64,000 bases of DNA from Devosia faecipullorum (lineage in GTDB: Bacteria > Pseudomonadota > Alphaproteobacteria > Rhizobiales > Devosiaceae): the NCBI RefSeq assembly GCF_015158295.1, contig NZ_JACDXV010000002.1:537001-601000 (forward strand). Direction: 5' to 3'. Every line of letters begins with the position of its first letter. The stretch's first letter is position 1. A program made the translations under genes and the position numbers. Below the pieces are notes generated by a model. It was given only the letters and a program-made list of their open reading frames with translations, was not told where the DNA came from and did no database searches. Shown in pieces: positions 26,713-35,024 of this stretch.

Positions 26713-26722
26713 GACTGGAAAG

Positions 26723-27561
<839 letters not shown>

Positions 27562-27565
<4 letters not shown>

Positions 27566-28434
27566 GTGAGAAAGAACCCATTCTCAAGGTCCGCGACCTG
27601 TCCGTGGAATTCAATCTTCCGGGCGGGAGCCTGTTCGGGCCCAAGCGCATCCTCAAGGCGGTCAAGTCCGTGTCCTTCGACCTCTATCAGGGGGAAACGC
27701 TGGGCATTGTGGGGGAAAGCGGCTCGGGCAAATCTACCCTGGCGCGCGCCATTACCCGGCTGGTGCAGGCCAGCGGCGGGGAATCGGTGTGGCTGGGCCA
27801 GGATGTCCAGAAGATGAGCTCCAAGCAATTGCTGGCCCTGCGCAAGGACATCCAGATGGTGTTCCAGGACCCGCTGGCCTCGCTCAATCCACGCATGACC
27901 GCCGGCGCCATCATTGCCGAGCCGCTGCGCACCCATTCACCCGAAGTGGGCAAGCCCGAGCGCATGGCGCGCGTGGCGGAAATGATGGACAAGGTCGGGC
28001 TGTCCCCGGCCATGATCAACCGCTATCCGCACGAATTTTCCGGCGGGCAGTGCCAGCGCATCGGCATTGCCCGGGCGCTGATCACCCGGCCCAGGCTGGT
28101 GGTCTGCGACGAAGCGGTTTCGGCGCTCGACGTATCGATCCGGGCGCAGGTCATCAATCTATTGATGGATCTGCAGAAGGATCTGGGCATTTCCATGCTG
28201 TTCATCTCCCATGACATCGCCGTGGTGCGCCATATCGCGCAGCGCGTTCTGGTGATGTATCTGGGCGAGGTGGTGGAATTGGGCGATGCCGAACAGGTCG
28301 TGTCCAATCCGCAGCACGAATATACCAAGAAGCTGATCGCCGCCGTGCCGGTTCCCGATCCCAAGGTGGAGATGGAGCGGCGCGAAGTGCGGCGGCGGAT
28401 GCGCCGGGAGGCGGCGGCGGCCAGCGCCGCCTGA
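27562..28434 (+). CDS. oppF: Oligopeptide ABC transporter ATPase, OppF-like
   Basis: The 290-residue second ATPase has Walker A GESGSGKST, Q-loop VFQDPLASLNP, signature FSGGQCQRI, Walker B VVCDEAVSALD and H-loop FISHD. It is followed by the QHEYTKKLIAAVPVPDP peptide-transporter tail. The Walker B carries D-E-A-V-S where D-E-P-T/V-S is usual, as in many OppF proteins. The last 20 residues are unusually Arg/Ala-rich (MERREVRRRMRREAAAASAA). It overlaps oppD by four bases and is the last gene of the operon. Confidence 0.92.
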
Positions 28435-28941
28435 TCAGTCCTGGTCCGGCGCGTCGTTGGTGGCCCGCCGGTCCTTTTCACCGATGTCGAGCTTGCGGCG
28501 GCGGCGGTCGGGGCCCTTATAGGCCTCGGCCTCGATAAAGGCGCGCGGATTGGCGCTGATGCTGTCGAGCCGGGCCCGCAAATGGTCGGCGGCGAAGGGT
28601 TTGCGCAGAAATTCGGTGACGCCGGCATCGCGCGCTGCGGTGATGCGGCTGGCATCGGGGGCAGCGGCCATCATGATGACCGGGGTGAGGCGGTTGCGGC
28701 CATCGGGGCTGGAGCGGAGGCGCCGCACCAGCTCGATGGCGTCGGGATTGCTGACCGCGTCGTCGATGATGATGACATCATAGACCCGCCGGTCCAGTTC
28801 GATCGCAGCCTGGGCGCCGTTTTCGGCCACCCTGATGTCGCGGCGGCCGATGGCGCGCAGCATGCTCGCGACCAGCGCGGACATATTGGGTTGCGGGTCG
28901 ATGATCAGAACGCCGTGATTGGTGATGGTTTCGGTGGCCAT
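28435..28941 (-). CDS. Single-domain response regulator with degenerate acidic pocket
   Basis: The 168-residue protein is a receiver domain (about 9-125) plus a basic linker (YKGPDRRRRK) often seen in alphaproteobacterial receivers. The phosphoacceptor is probably Asp60 (VIIIDDAV) and the switch Lys is in FLRKPF. However, the usual acidic pair after beta-1 is D15-P16 (VLIIDPQP), and the conserved Thr/Ser after beta-4 is Ala (VIMMAAAPDA). It has no output domain. The ATG at 28941 lacks a clear ribosome-binding site. It converges on oppF, whose stop abuts its own. It may be poorly phosphorylated or act as a protein adaptor. Confidence 0.85.
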   Translation of the reverse strand: MATETITNHGVLIIDPQPNMSALVASMLRAIGRRDIRVAENGAQAAIELDRRVYDVIIIDDAVSNPDAIELVRRLRSSPDGRNRLTPVIMMAAAPDASRITAARDAGVTEFLRKPFAADHLRARLDSISANPRAFIEAEAYKGPDRRRRKLDIGEKDRRATNDAPDQD

Positions 28942-29027
28942 GAGCAGGTCGCGCAAGAGGTCTTTGCCGCCAGTCTAGGCGATGCGCGTTAACGCGGTGC
29001 AAAAGGCAAAAACCGCAAGCGCGCGCG

Positions 29028-29056
29028 TTGACAGGGCGGGTCAATTCCCCTAAGAC
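29028..29056 (+). promoter_or_regulatory. rpmJ promoter
   Basis: TTGACA (29028-29033), 17-base spacer, TAAGAC (29051-29056). A perfect -35 with a weak -10. Transcription would start near 29063, giving a leader of about 48 bases. Confidence 0.6.
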
Positions 29057-29060
29057 GAGG

Positions 29061-29085
29061 CCAGTTTTCGGGCGCTTTGGCGCCC
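29061..29085 (+). promoter_or_regulatory. rpmJ leader motif (CCAGTTTTC plus GGGCGC hairpin)
   Basis: CCAGTTTTC is followed by a hairpin GGGCGC-TTTG-GCGCCC (29070-29085) and a T-rich CCTTTTGTTTGA stretch before the ribosome-binding site. The same order occurs before rpmE at 63253-63286. It could be an autoregulatory leader; it does not resemble a riboswitch I know. Confidence 0.5.
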
Positions 29086-29110
29086 CTTTTGTTTGACCGA
29101 GGATAAATAG

Positions 29111-29236
29111 ATGAAAATCCGCAACTCGCTGAAGGCGTTGATGACTCGCCACCGCGCGAACAAGCTCGTCCGCCGTCGCGGCCGCGTTTACATCATCAAC
29201 AAGGTGGACAAGCGCTTCAAGGCCCGCCAGGGCTAA
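29111..29236 (+). CDS. rpmJ: 50S ribosomal protein L36 (bL36, zinc-free form)
   Basis: The 41-residue protein begins [19 protein letters not shown] and ends KRFKARQG, the standard alphaproteobacterial bL36. It contains no cysteine, so this is the C-minus form that lacks the zinc ribbon, as in other alphaproteobacteria. It is too short for most gene callers but unambiguous by sequence. It sits alone between a promoter with leader hairpin and a strong terminator, so it is monocistronic. It assembles into the large ribosomal subunit near the peptidyl-transferase centre. Confidence 0.96.
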   Translation: MKIRNSLKALMTRHRANKLVRRRGRVYIINKVDKRFKARQG

Positions 29237-29264
29237 GCGCTCAACGCTATCCGCACCAGTTCGC

Positions 29265-29287
29265 AAAACCCGCCAATGGCGGGTTTT
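29265..29287. terminator. Bidirectional intrinsic terminator after rpmJ
   Basis: AAAACCCGCC-AAT-GGCGGGTTTT: a perfect 10-bp stem with a 3-base loop and T-run, between converging rpmJ and the metal-type merR gene. Its symmetry would serve both strands. Confidence 0.9.
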
Positions 29288-29356
29288 GTCGTTTGTGGGT
29301 GGCAGCCCATCGAACTTCTGGATGGGCGTAGCGGCATTTTATTCTGCCGCAGGGGA

Positions 29357-29797
29357 TCATTGCGGCGGTGAATTCTGCCGATGATGCTTGCATTTTCCGT
29401 GGTCGGCCAGGATGTCGATGACCCTGCAGGTCTCGACACGCCCGAGGCTGCACCCCTCCAACATTCGTTCGAGTTCCGCTTTCAGGGCAGTCAGGCTGGC
29501 AATTTTATCCTGTACTTCAGAAAGGCGCGCCTTGGCGATGACGTCGGCATCGGCGCAGGACTGCTCCGGTCGATCCTGTAATTGGAGCAAGGTGCGAATC
29601 TGGTCGATTTCAAAGCCAAGTTCCCGCGAGTGCCGGATGAAGCTCAACCGCTCAACATCGGCCTGTCCATAAGTGCGGCGACCGCCATCGGTACGCGGTG
29701 GCGGCAGCAAAAGTCCAATCTGTTCGTAGTAGCGAATAGTGGGCACCTTGACGCCGCTGGCTTCAGAAGCGCCGCCGATCGCCATGTCATTGTTCAT
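29357..29797 (-). CDS. Metal-responsive MerR regulator (ZntR/CadR/PbrR-like)
   Basis: The 146-residue protein has the MerR DNA-binding half (IGGASEASGVKVPTIRYYEQ, IGLLLPPPRTDGGRRTY) and a dimerisation helix. Its candidate metal ligands are Cys in QSCADAD and the pair C-x8-C in EGCSLGRVETC, placed as in ZntR, CadR and PbrR. The C-terminus (GKCKHHRQN) adds more Cys/His, as in CadR. It should sense Zn, Cd or Pb. The ATG at 29797 begins MNNDMAIGG; an alternative ATG lies at 29785. It is divergent from a P1B-type ATPase with a dyad operator between them. Confidence 0.92.
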   Translation of the reverse strand: MNNDMAIGGASEASGVKVPTIRYYEQIGLLLPPPRTDGGRRTYGQADVERLSFIRHSRELGFEIDQIRTLLQLQDRPEQSCADADVIAKARLSEVQDKIASLTALKAELERMLEGCSLGRVETCRVIDILADHGKCKHHRQNSPPQ

Positions 29798-29804
29798 TTC
29801 GTGC

Positions 29805-29835
29805 TTGCTCCTATAGCCACTAGAGGATGTATGCC
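29805..29835 (+). promoter_or_regulatory. MerR-controlled promoter/operator for the P1B ATPase
   Basis: TTGCTC (29805-29810) and TATGCC (29830-29835) are separated by 19 bases, the stretched spacing typical of MerR-activated promoters. The spacer carries the dyad TCCTATAG-CCA-CTAGAGGA (29809-29827; 7 of 8 positions paired). The operator also overlaps the leader side of merR, allowing autoregulation. Confidence 0.7.
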
Positions 29836-29864
29836 TGCGCCCAGAATTGCAAGGAGTCGGTGAG

Positions 29865-32030
29865 ATGGATGCGCATTTCAATACGTCGCGCTTTCGGGTG
29901 GAAGGCATGGATTGTGCTGCCTGTGCATCCAAGGTCGATATCGCGGCTCGGCGCGTGGCCGGCGTCGAGGACGTCTCGGTCTCGGTCATGAACGGAACAT
30001 TGACGGTCAAGCATGCCGCCGACGCCGACCTGCAGGACATTGCCACCAGGATCGGCAATCTGGGCTATCCCACGACGCCGATTCCAGCCTCGAACGACAG
30101 ACCTTCGGCTCAGGGCGCCTCCGGGCCTGTTCCCACGCAGGGTGATCGTGATCACGACGAGAGCCTGCCCTGGTGGAAAACCAAGAGGGTCTTGCTGGCC
30201 CTGGCCTGCGGCACCGCTTTGCTGCTCGCATATCTGGTGGGGTGGATCCGACCTGAAATAGGTCATTGGTCGTTCGTAGCGGCATTGCTGGTGGGCCTGG
30301 TGCCGATTGCCCGCCGTGCGCTTGCCGGAGCCCTGGCAGGTTCGCCCTTCTCCATCGAAACGCTGATGTCGATTGCCGCCATAGGCGCGGTCTTCATTGG
30401 TGCCGCCGAGGAGGCGGCAATGGTCGTGCTGCTATTCCTGGTGGGCGAGTTGCTCGAAGGCGTTGCCGCCAGCCGCGCCCGCGCCAATATCAAAGGCCTT
30501 GCCGATCTCGTGCCCAAGACGGCCATGCTCGTTGAAGGCGACATGGTGAGGGAGGTGCCGGCTGCCGCCTTGCCGCTTGCAGGCATTGTTCTGGTCCGGC
30601 CCGGTGATCGCGTTCCCGCGGATGGCGAGATTGTCGAGGGCAACAGCGCCATCGACGAGGCTCCGGTGACCGGGGAGAGCGTGCCGAAATCCAAGGGGCC
30701 GGGCGATCCGGTCTTTGCCGGCACCATCAATACCGATGCGGTGATCCGGATTAGAGTGACGGCCAAGGCGGCGGACAATACCATTGCCCGCGTGATCGCC
30801 CTGGTGGAGGAGGCCCAGGAGAGCAAGGCGCCCACTGAACGGTTTATCAACCGCTTTTCCAGGGTCTATACGCCTGCCGTGCTGGTAGCGGGCGCATTGG
30901 TGGCGGTGGTGCCGCCCTTGCTGTTCGGGCAGGTTTGGGGGGAGTGGATATACCGAGGGCTGGCGATCCTGCTCATCGGCTGCCCTTGCGCTTTGGTGAT
31001 TTCGACACCGGCGGCCATAGCGGCTGCGCTGTCGGCCGGTGCGCGGCGGGGGCTGCTGCTCAAGGGTGGTGCAGTGCTTGAGCAGCTGCGCACCACGACC
31101 ATGGTGGCGATGGACAAGACCGGCACATTGACCGAGGGCAAGCCCAAGGTCACCGATATTATCGGTATCGGCCGTTCCGAGACCCAGATCCTGTCGATGG
31201 CAGCAGCGCTGGAAACCGGTTCGAGCCATCCATTGGCGCTGGCAATATTGGCCAGAGCCAAGGCTGACAAAGTGCCGATCCCGCCGGCATTCGACTTGAA
31301 GGCGGTGCCCGGAAAAGGTGTCGTGGGGAGCGTCGGCGGCGAGGCGTTGTTCCTGGGCTCGTTGGCCGCCGGAATGGAAAAAACCTCCATCACCCACGAC
31401 CTGCGGACACGGATCGAGGCGTTCAATGATGCGGGCAAAACCGTTTCGGTGCTGCTGATCGGAGATGTGATTGCCGGCGTTTTCGCAATTCGCGACGAGC
31501 CACGAGCGGATGCGAGAGCCGGTCTCGATGCCTTGCGAAAGTGGGGCATCGGCACGGTAATGCTGACCGGCGACAATCAGCGAACGGCTGAGGCCATCGG
31601 TGACATGCTCGGCATGAAAGTGCTTGCCGAATTGTTGCCGGAAGACAAGCAGCGCATCGTCCGCACATTGCAGGCAGAAGGCCAAGTGGTGGCAAAGGTT
31701 GGCGACGGCATCAACGATGCTCCTGCCCTGGCCGCGGCAGATACCGGCATCGCCATGGGCGGCGGTACGGATGTCGCGCTGGAGACCGCAGACGCTGCCA
31801 TCCTGCACGGTCGGGTGTCAGACATCGCCGACATGATTGCGCTGTCCAAGGTTACCATGGCCAATATCGGTCAGAACATCGCGATTGCGCTGGGGCTCAA
31901 GGCAGTATTGCTGGTTACGACAATCATCGGAATGACGGGGCTGTGGCCCGCCATTCTCGCCGACACGGGGGCCACCGTCCTCGTCACCCTGAATGCCATG
32001 CGCTTGCTGGGTTGGCGAGGGACAACCTGA
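29865..32030 (+). CDS. zntA: Zn/Cd/Pb-translocating P1B-type ATPase
   Basis: The 721-residue protein has an N-terminal heavy-metal domain (GMDCAAC, Cys17/Cys20), a membrane CPC motif (Cys373-Pro-Cys375), the phosphorylated Asp417 in DKTGTLTEGKP, MLTGDN and the hinge GDGINDAPALAAADTGIAMG. The last membrane region reads ILADTGATVLVTLNAMRLL, with the Asp that marks the Zn/Cd/Pb (P1B-2) class. It exports divalent soft metals from the cytoplasm. The ATG at 29865 has AAGGAG eight bases upstream; a TTG at 29847 would leave almost no leader after the predicted promoter. Divergent merR is its likely activator. The zntA symbol is by class, not by ortholog test. Confidence 0.94.
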   Translation: MDAHFNTSRFRVEGMDCAACASKVDIAARRVAGVEDVSVSVMNGTLTVKHAADADLQDIATRIGNLGYPTTPIPASNDRPSAQGASGPVPTQGDRDHDESLPWWKTKRVLLALACGTALLLAYLVGWIRPEIGHWSFVAALLVGLVPIARRALAGALAGSPFSIETLMSIAAIGAVFIGAAEEAAMVVLLFLVGELLEGVAASRARANIKGLADLVPKTAMLVEGDMVREVPAAALPLAGIVLVRPGDRVPADGEIVEGNSAIDEAPVTGESVPKSKGPGDPVFAGTINTDAVIRIRVTAKAADNTIARVIALVEEAQESKAPTERFINRFSRVYTPAVLVAGALVAVVPPLLFGQVWGEWIYRGLAILLIGCPCALVISTPAAIAAALSAGARRGLLLKGGAVLEQLRTTTMVAMDKTGTLTEGKPKVTDIIGIGRSETQILSMAAALETGSSHPLALAILARAKADKVPIPPAFDLKAVPGKGVVGSVGGEALFLGSLAAGMEKTSITHDLRTRIEAFNDAGKTVSVLLIGDVIAGVFAIRDEPRADARAGLDALRKWGIGTVMLTGDNQRTAEAIGDMLGMKVLAELLPEDKQRIVRTLQAEGQVVAKVGDGINDAPALAAADTGIAMGGGTDVALETADAAILHGRVSDIADMIALSKVTMANIGQNIAIALGLKAVLLVTTIIGMTGLWPAILADTGATVLVTLNAMRLLGWRGTT

Positions 32031-32136
32031 TCGCGGACGAATGAGCGGCTATTCTCGAAATCCGGCCCAAATGAACTGAATGGGGTGGGTCGCGCAGATT
32101 GTCGGTTTTCTGAACCCAAAAGGGCAAGCTGGATCC

Positions 32137-32158
32137 ATCGGGGCTGATGAACCCCGAT
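32137..32158. terminator. Inverted repeat between converging zntA-like and pyk genes
   Basis: ATCGGGG (32137-32143) and CCCCGAT (32152-32158) form a perfect 7-bp stem with an 8-base loop. There is no T-run, so termination strength is doubtful. Confidence 0.4.
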
Positions 32159-32181
32159 GAATCCGGCTGATCGCGATGGGC

Positions 32182-33621
32182 TCAGCTTGAGCCGGCGCCG
32201 TCCTGGCGGACGAAGGCGATGCGCAGCATATTGGTGGCGCCGGGGGTGCCCAGCGGCACGCCGGCGGTGATGGCGATGCGGTCGCCGGGGCGGGCAAAGC
32301 CTTCCTGATAGGCGATGACGCAGGCGCGATCGACCATGTCTTCCAGGTTCACCGCGTCCTCGGTCTGCACGCAATGAATGCCCCAGACCACCGACAGGCG
32401 GCGGATGGTGCGCAAATTGGGCGAGAGAGCGATGATCGGCTTGGAGGGCCGTTCGCGGGCGGCGCGGATGCCGGTGGAGCCCGAGGCCGTATAAGTGAGG
32501 ATCGCGGCCAGGTCGAGCGTTTCGGCGACCTGGCGGGTCGCTGCCGAGATGGCGTCGGCGGCGGTGGCTTCCGGCTCGGTCTGGGCGGCGCGGATGATGC
32601 CGCGATAATTGGCGTCGCTTTCAACCGCAATGGCCACCTTGTTCATGGTGGCGACGGCTTCGACCGGATATTGGCCCGAGGCGCTTTCGGCCGAGAGCAT
32701 GACCGCATCGGCGCCTTCGAACACGGCGATGGAGACGTCCGACACCTCGGCGCGGGTCGGCACCGGCGCGGTAATCATGGATTCGAGCATCTGGGTGGCC
32801 ACGACCACCGGCTTGCCATAGCGGCGGCACATGCGGATCATGCGCTTTTGCAGACCCGGCACGGTTTCGAGCGGCAATTCGACGCCCAGATCGCCACGGG
32901 CAACCATGATGGCGTCGGAGAGCTTGACGATCTCTTCCAGCCGTTCAATGGCCTGCGGCTTTTCGATCTTGGCCATGACGCCGGCGCGGCCCTGAACGAT
33001 CTTGCGCACATCGATGATGTCTTCGGGGCGCTGCACGAAGGAGAGGGCGACCCAGTCCACTTCGGCCTTGAGCGCTTCGAGCAGGTCCGCATGGTCCTTT
33101 TCGGTCAGCGCGCCGGTGGGCAGGAGCGTATCGGGCAGGGAGACGCCCTTCTTGTCGGAGAGCTTGCCGCCATAGATCACTTCGGTTTCGATGACGCCGC
33201 CGCCGACCTTGGTGGCCTTCAATTGCAGCTTGCCGTCATCGAGCAGCAGGCGATCGCCGACCGAGACATTCTCGATGATTTCGGGATGCGGCAGATAAAC
33301 GCGCTCGGCCGTGCCCTTATCATTGGCGGTGCTGTCGAGGATGAATTTCTGCCCGGCCACCAGATTGACGGCGCCCTCGGCGAATTTCCACACCCGCAGC
33401 TTGGGCCCCTGCAGGTCGGCCAGGATGCCGATGGGATGGTTGAGACGCTCCTCGACCCGGCGGATGCGCGCCACGGTCTGGTGCAGCAATTCATGGCTGG
33501 CATGGCTCATATTGATGCGGAACACGTCCGCGCCGGCCTTGGCCAGTTCCTCGATCATGTTTTCCTCGTGGCTGGCAGGCCCGAGGGTGGCAAGGATCTT
33601 GGCGCGTCTGATCCGTCTCAT
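32182..33621 (-). CDS. pyk: Pyruvate kinase
   Basis: The 479-residue enzyme begins RRAKILATLGPASH and contains the ADP/substrate block LADLQGPKLRV. The active-site signature MAKIEKPQAIERLEEI carries the catalytic Lys-Glu, followed by DAIMVARGDLGVELPLE and MLESMI. It converts phosphoenolpyruvate and ADP to pyruvate and ATP. The protein sits downstream of a DUF1036 gene with an ATGA overlap, so the two share a transcript. The C-terminal domain is present and full length. Converges on the zntA-like gene. Confidence 0.96.
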   Translation of the reverse strand: MRRIRRAKILATLGPASHEENMIEELAKAGADVFRINMSHASHELLHQTVARIRRVEERLNHPIGILADLQGPKLRVWKFAEGAVNLVAGQKFILDSTANDKGTAERVYLPHPEIIENVSVGDRLLLDDGKLQLKATKVGGGVIETEVIYGGKLSDKKGVSLPDTLLPTGALTEKDHADLLEALKAEVDWVALSFVQRPEDIIDVRKIVQGRAGVMAKIEKPQAIERLEEIVKLSDAIMVARGDLGVELPLETVPGLQKRMIRMCRRYGKPVVVATQMLESMITAPVPTRAEVSDVSIAVFEGADAVMLSAESASGQYPVEAVATMNKVAIAVESDANYRGIIRAAQTEPEATAADAISAATRQVAETLDLAAILTYTASGSTGIRAARERPSKPIIALSPNLRTIRRLSVVWGIHCVQTEDAVNLEDMVDRACVIAYQEGFARPGDRIAITAGVPLGTPGATNMLRIAFVRQDGAGSS

Positions 33622-34163
33622 TGCGTGTCCATATCGTCTGGCGTTGGGATTGCGTCGGGGTCGACCAGGAAGGCCGGGTCTTCCAAATCTTCTTCCAGAT
33701 CCGGTCCGACGATACTGGGCACGCCCGCGCTTTCGGTGAGCTGGAGCGTCCAGTCGGAGCGGTTCTGTGTATCGATTTCAAAGAACCCGGTGCGCTCATA
33801 ACCCCGGGCGAGGCAATCCTCAACCCCGAATATGGTAAAGGTCTCGTCGCGGGTGCACATGAAAATCTCGCCGGCCCAGGAACCGCCGCCGATATCGTCC
33901 ACTGCATGCAGGTAATAGAACCGGCTCTGCAACTCGCCCTGATAGAGCACGCGGCAATTGCCGGGCGGGGTCTGCCACCAGCCCTCGCTCATCCAGCCGC
34001 GCTCGGCGCGATAACCCAGCGACACCGAAATCAGATTGGCGGTCTGGTTGCAGACGCGCAATTCGGCCTGCGCCGGCAGGGTGAAGGCGAGAAAGCCGGT
34101 GAAGATGGCGACCAGCAGAGTGGGAACGAGGCGGATGCTGCGCACGAGCGGACCGTTGATCAT
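33618..34163 (-). CDS. DUF1036 secreted protein
   Basis: The 181-residue protein has a signal peptide or N-terminal anchor (VPTLLVAIFTGFLAFTLPAQ, cleavage after AQA near residue 33). The DUF1036 core follows (ELRVCNQTANLISVSLGYR, GWWQTPPGNCRVLYQG, WAGEIFMCTRDETFTI), with several conserved cysteines and aromatics. The C-terminus is acidic (DLEEDLEDPAFLVDPD). The function of DUF1036 is not established. It overlaps the pyk start by four bases; that an envelope protein is translationally coupled to a glycolytic enzyme is notable. Confidence 0.88.
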   Translation of the reverse strand: MINGPLVRSIRLVPTLLVAIFTGFLAFTLPAQAELRVCNQTANLISVSLGYRAERGWMSEGWWQTPPGNCRVLYQGELQSRFYYLHAVDDIGGGSWAGEIFMCTRDETFTIFGVEDCLARGYERTGFFEIDTQNRSDWTLQLTESAGVPSIVGPDLEEDLEDPAFLVDPDAIPTPDDMDTQ

Positions 34164-34399
34164 AATTGGGAATTGCCCCCTGTTTGAGCGATGGGCCTGA
34201 CGAGGTCAATGGCTAATGGCCCTCTGTGACCGAAATGCGGGCATGGGGCTGTCGCCGGCAGGGATGGCGGCGGGTCTGGATGTGGATTGGCCCATAAAAA
34301 GGTTGAACCACAATGGCGCTTGAGGTTGATGGGGCGCGAGGGTTTTTGAGATTTTTGGGCTCCGCCATCGCGGCCGGGCCCAGCGTTATGAGGTTTGCC

Positions 34400-34663
34400 A
34401 TGGCCGTTGAGGACAGCGTCGCGCAGGATCAGCTGCGCGCTTTCATCGAGCGCATCGAGCGCATGGAAGAAGAAAAGGCGGCCATTGCCGCCGACATCAA
34501 GGAAATCTACGCCGAAGCCAAGGGCACGGGTTTCGACACCAAGGTGCTGCGCAAGATCGTCTCGATCCGCAAGCAGGACGCCAATGAGCGCATGGAGCAG
34601 GAAGCCCTGCTGGAGCTCTATATGTCGGCGCTCGGCATGGTGGAAGCGCCGCCCGAACGCTAA
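34400..34663 (+). CDS. gapR: GapR-like DNA-binding protein (DUF2312/UPF0335)
   Basis: The 87-residue, mostly helical protein matches the DUF2312 family: a first coiled-coil helix ([20 protein letters not shown]) and the conserved [20 protein letters not shown] and IRKQDANER motifs, ending in [10 protein letters not shown]. Caulobacter GapR is the studied member: a nucleoid protein that clamps overtwisted AT-rich DNA and stimulates topoisomerases. The ATG at 34400 has GAGG at good spacing; a 116-residue version from 34313 would add a sequence not seen at GapR N-termini. It is monocistronic, followed by a strong terminator. Confidence 0.92.
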   Translation: MAVEDSVAQDQLRAFIERIERMEEEKAAIAADIKEIYAEAKGTGFDTKVLRKIVSIRKQDANERMEQEALLELYMSALGMVEAPPER

Positions 34664-34684
34664 GGTCGGATCAGCAAGACACAG

Positions 34685-34708
34685 ACGCCCGCGCCAGCGG
34701 GCGTTTTT
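34685..34708 (+). terminator. Intrinsic terminator after gapR
   Basis: ACGCCCGC-GCCA-GCGGGCGT then TTTT: perfect 8-bp stem with tetraloop and T-run. Confidence 0.92.
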
Positions 34709-34732
34709 GTATCCGGCGCATGGTTCGGGTGG

Positions 34733-34954
34733 TCAAACGAAAATGTCGAGCAGGGCCTTGGACATGTCGGCGGCGATGCCCGCCACCTTGGCAGAGGCCT
34801 TGAAGTCGTTCTTGGCCTCGATGACCTTGACCATTTCGGTGGCGATGTCGACTTCCTCGGCACCAAAACGGGCGATGCGCGAGGCGCTTGTTTCCAATTT
34901 CTGGCTGGCGCGCTGCATGCCGGTGGCGGCGATGGAAATGCTGGAAATGGCCAT
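34733..34954 (-). CDS. Orphan mini flagellar-rod-like protein
   Basis: The 73-residue protein joins a short N-terminal rod-protein-like helix (ISSISIAATGMQRASQKLE, SASRIARFG) directly to a C-terminal FlgC/FlgG-type helix (VDIATEMVKVIEAKNDFKAS, AKVAGIAADMSKALLDIFV). The large middle domain of axial proteins is missing. The ATG at 34954 has a GGGGAC stretch upstream; a TTG four codons earlier is possible. No other flagellar gene is in the window. It may be a mini axial protein, a decayed rod gene or an unrelated coiled coil that mimics the ends. It converges on gapR. Confidence 0.75.
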   Translation of the reverse strand: MAISSISIAATGMQRASQKLETSASRIARFGAEEVDIATEMVKVIEAKNDFKASAKVAGIAADMSKALLDIFV

Positions 34955-35024
34955 GTGTGTCCCCAACGAACCGACCAGGCCAGCAAGCCCCTAATAGATT
35001 GAGGAAGCGTTATCGCCGGGCAGT

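Noticed and set aside
29028..29048. TTGAC-N7-GTCAATTC before rpmJ, resembling the fad operators
   Set aside because: The half-site spacing is 7 instead of 6, the GT after the first half is absent, and TTGACA is explained as the rpmJ -35 box.
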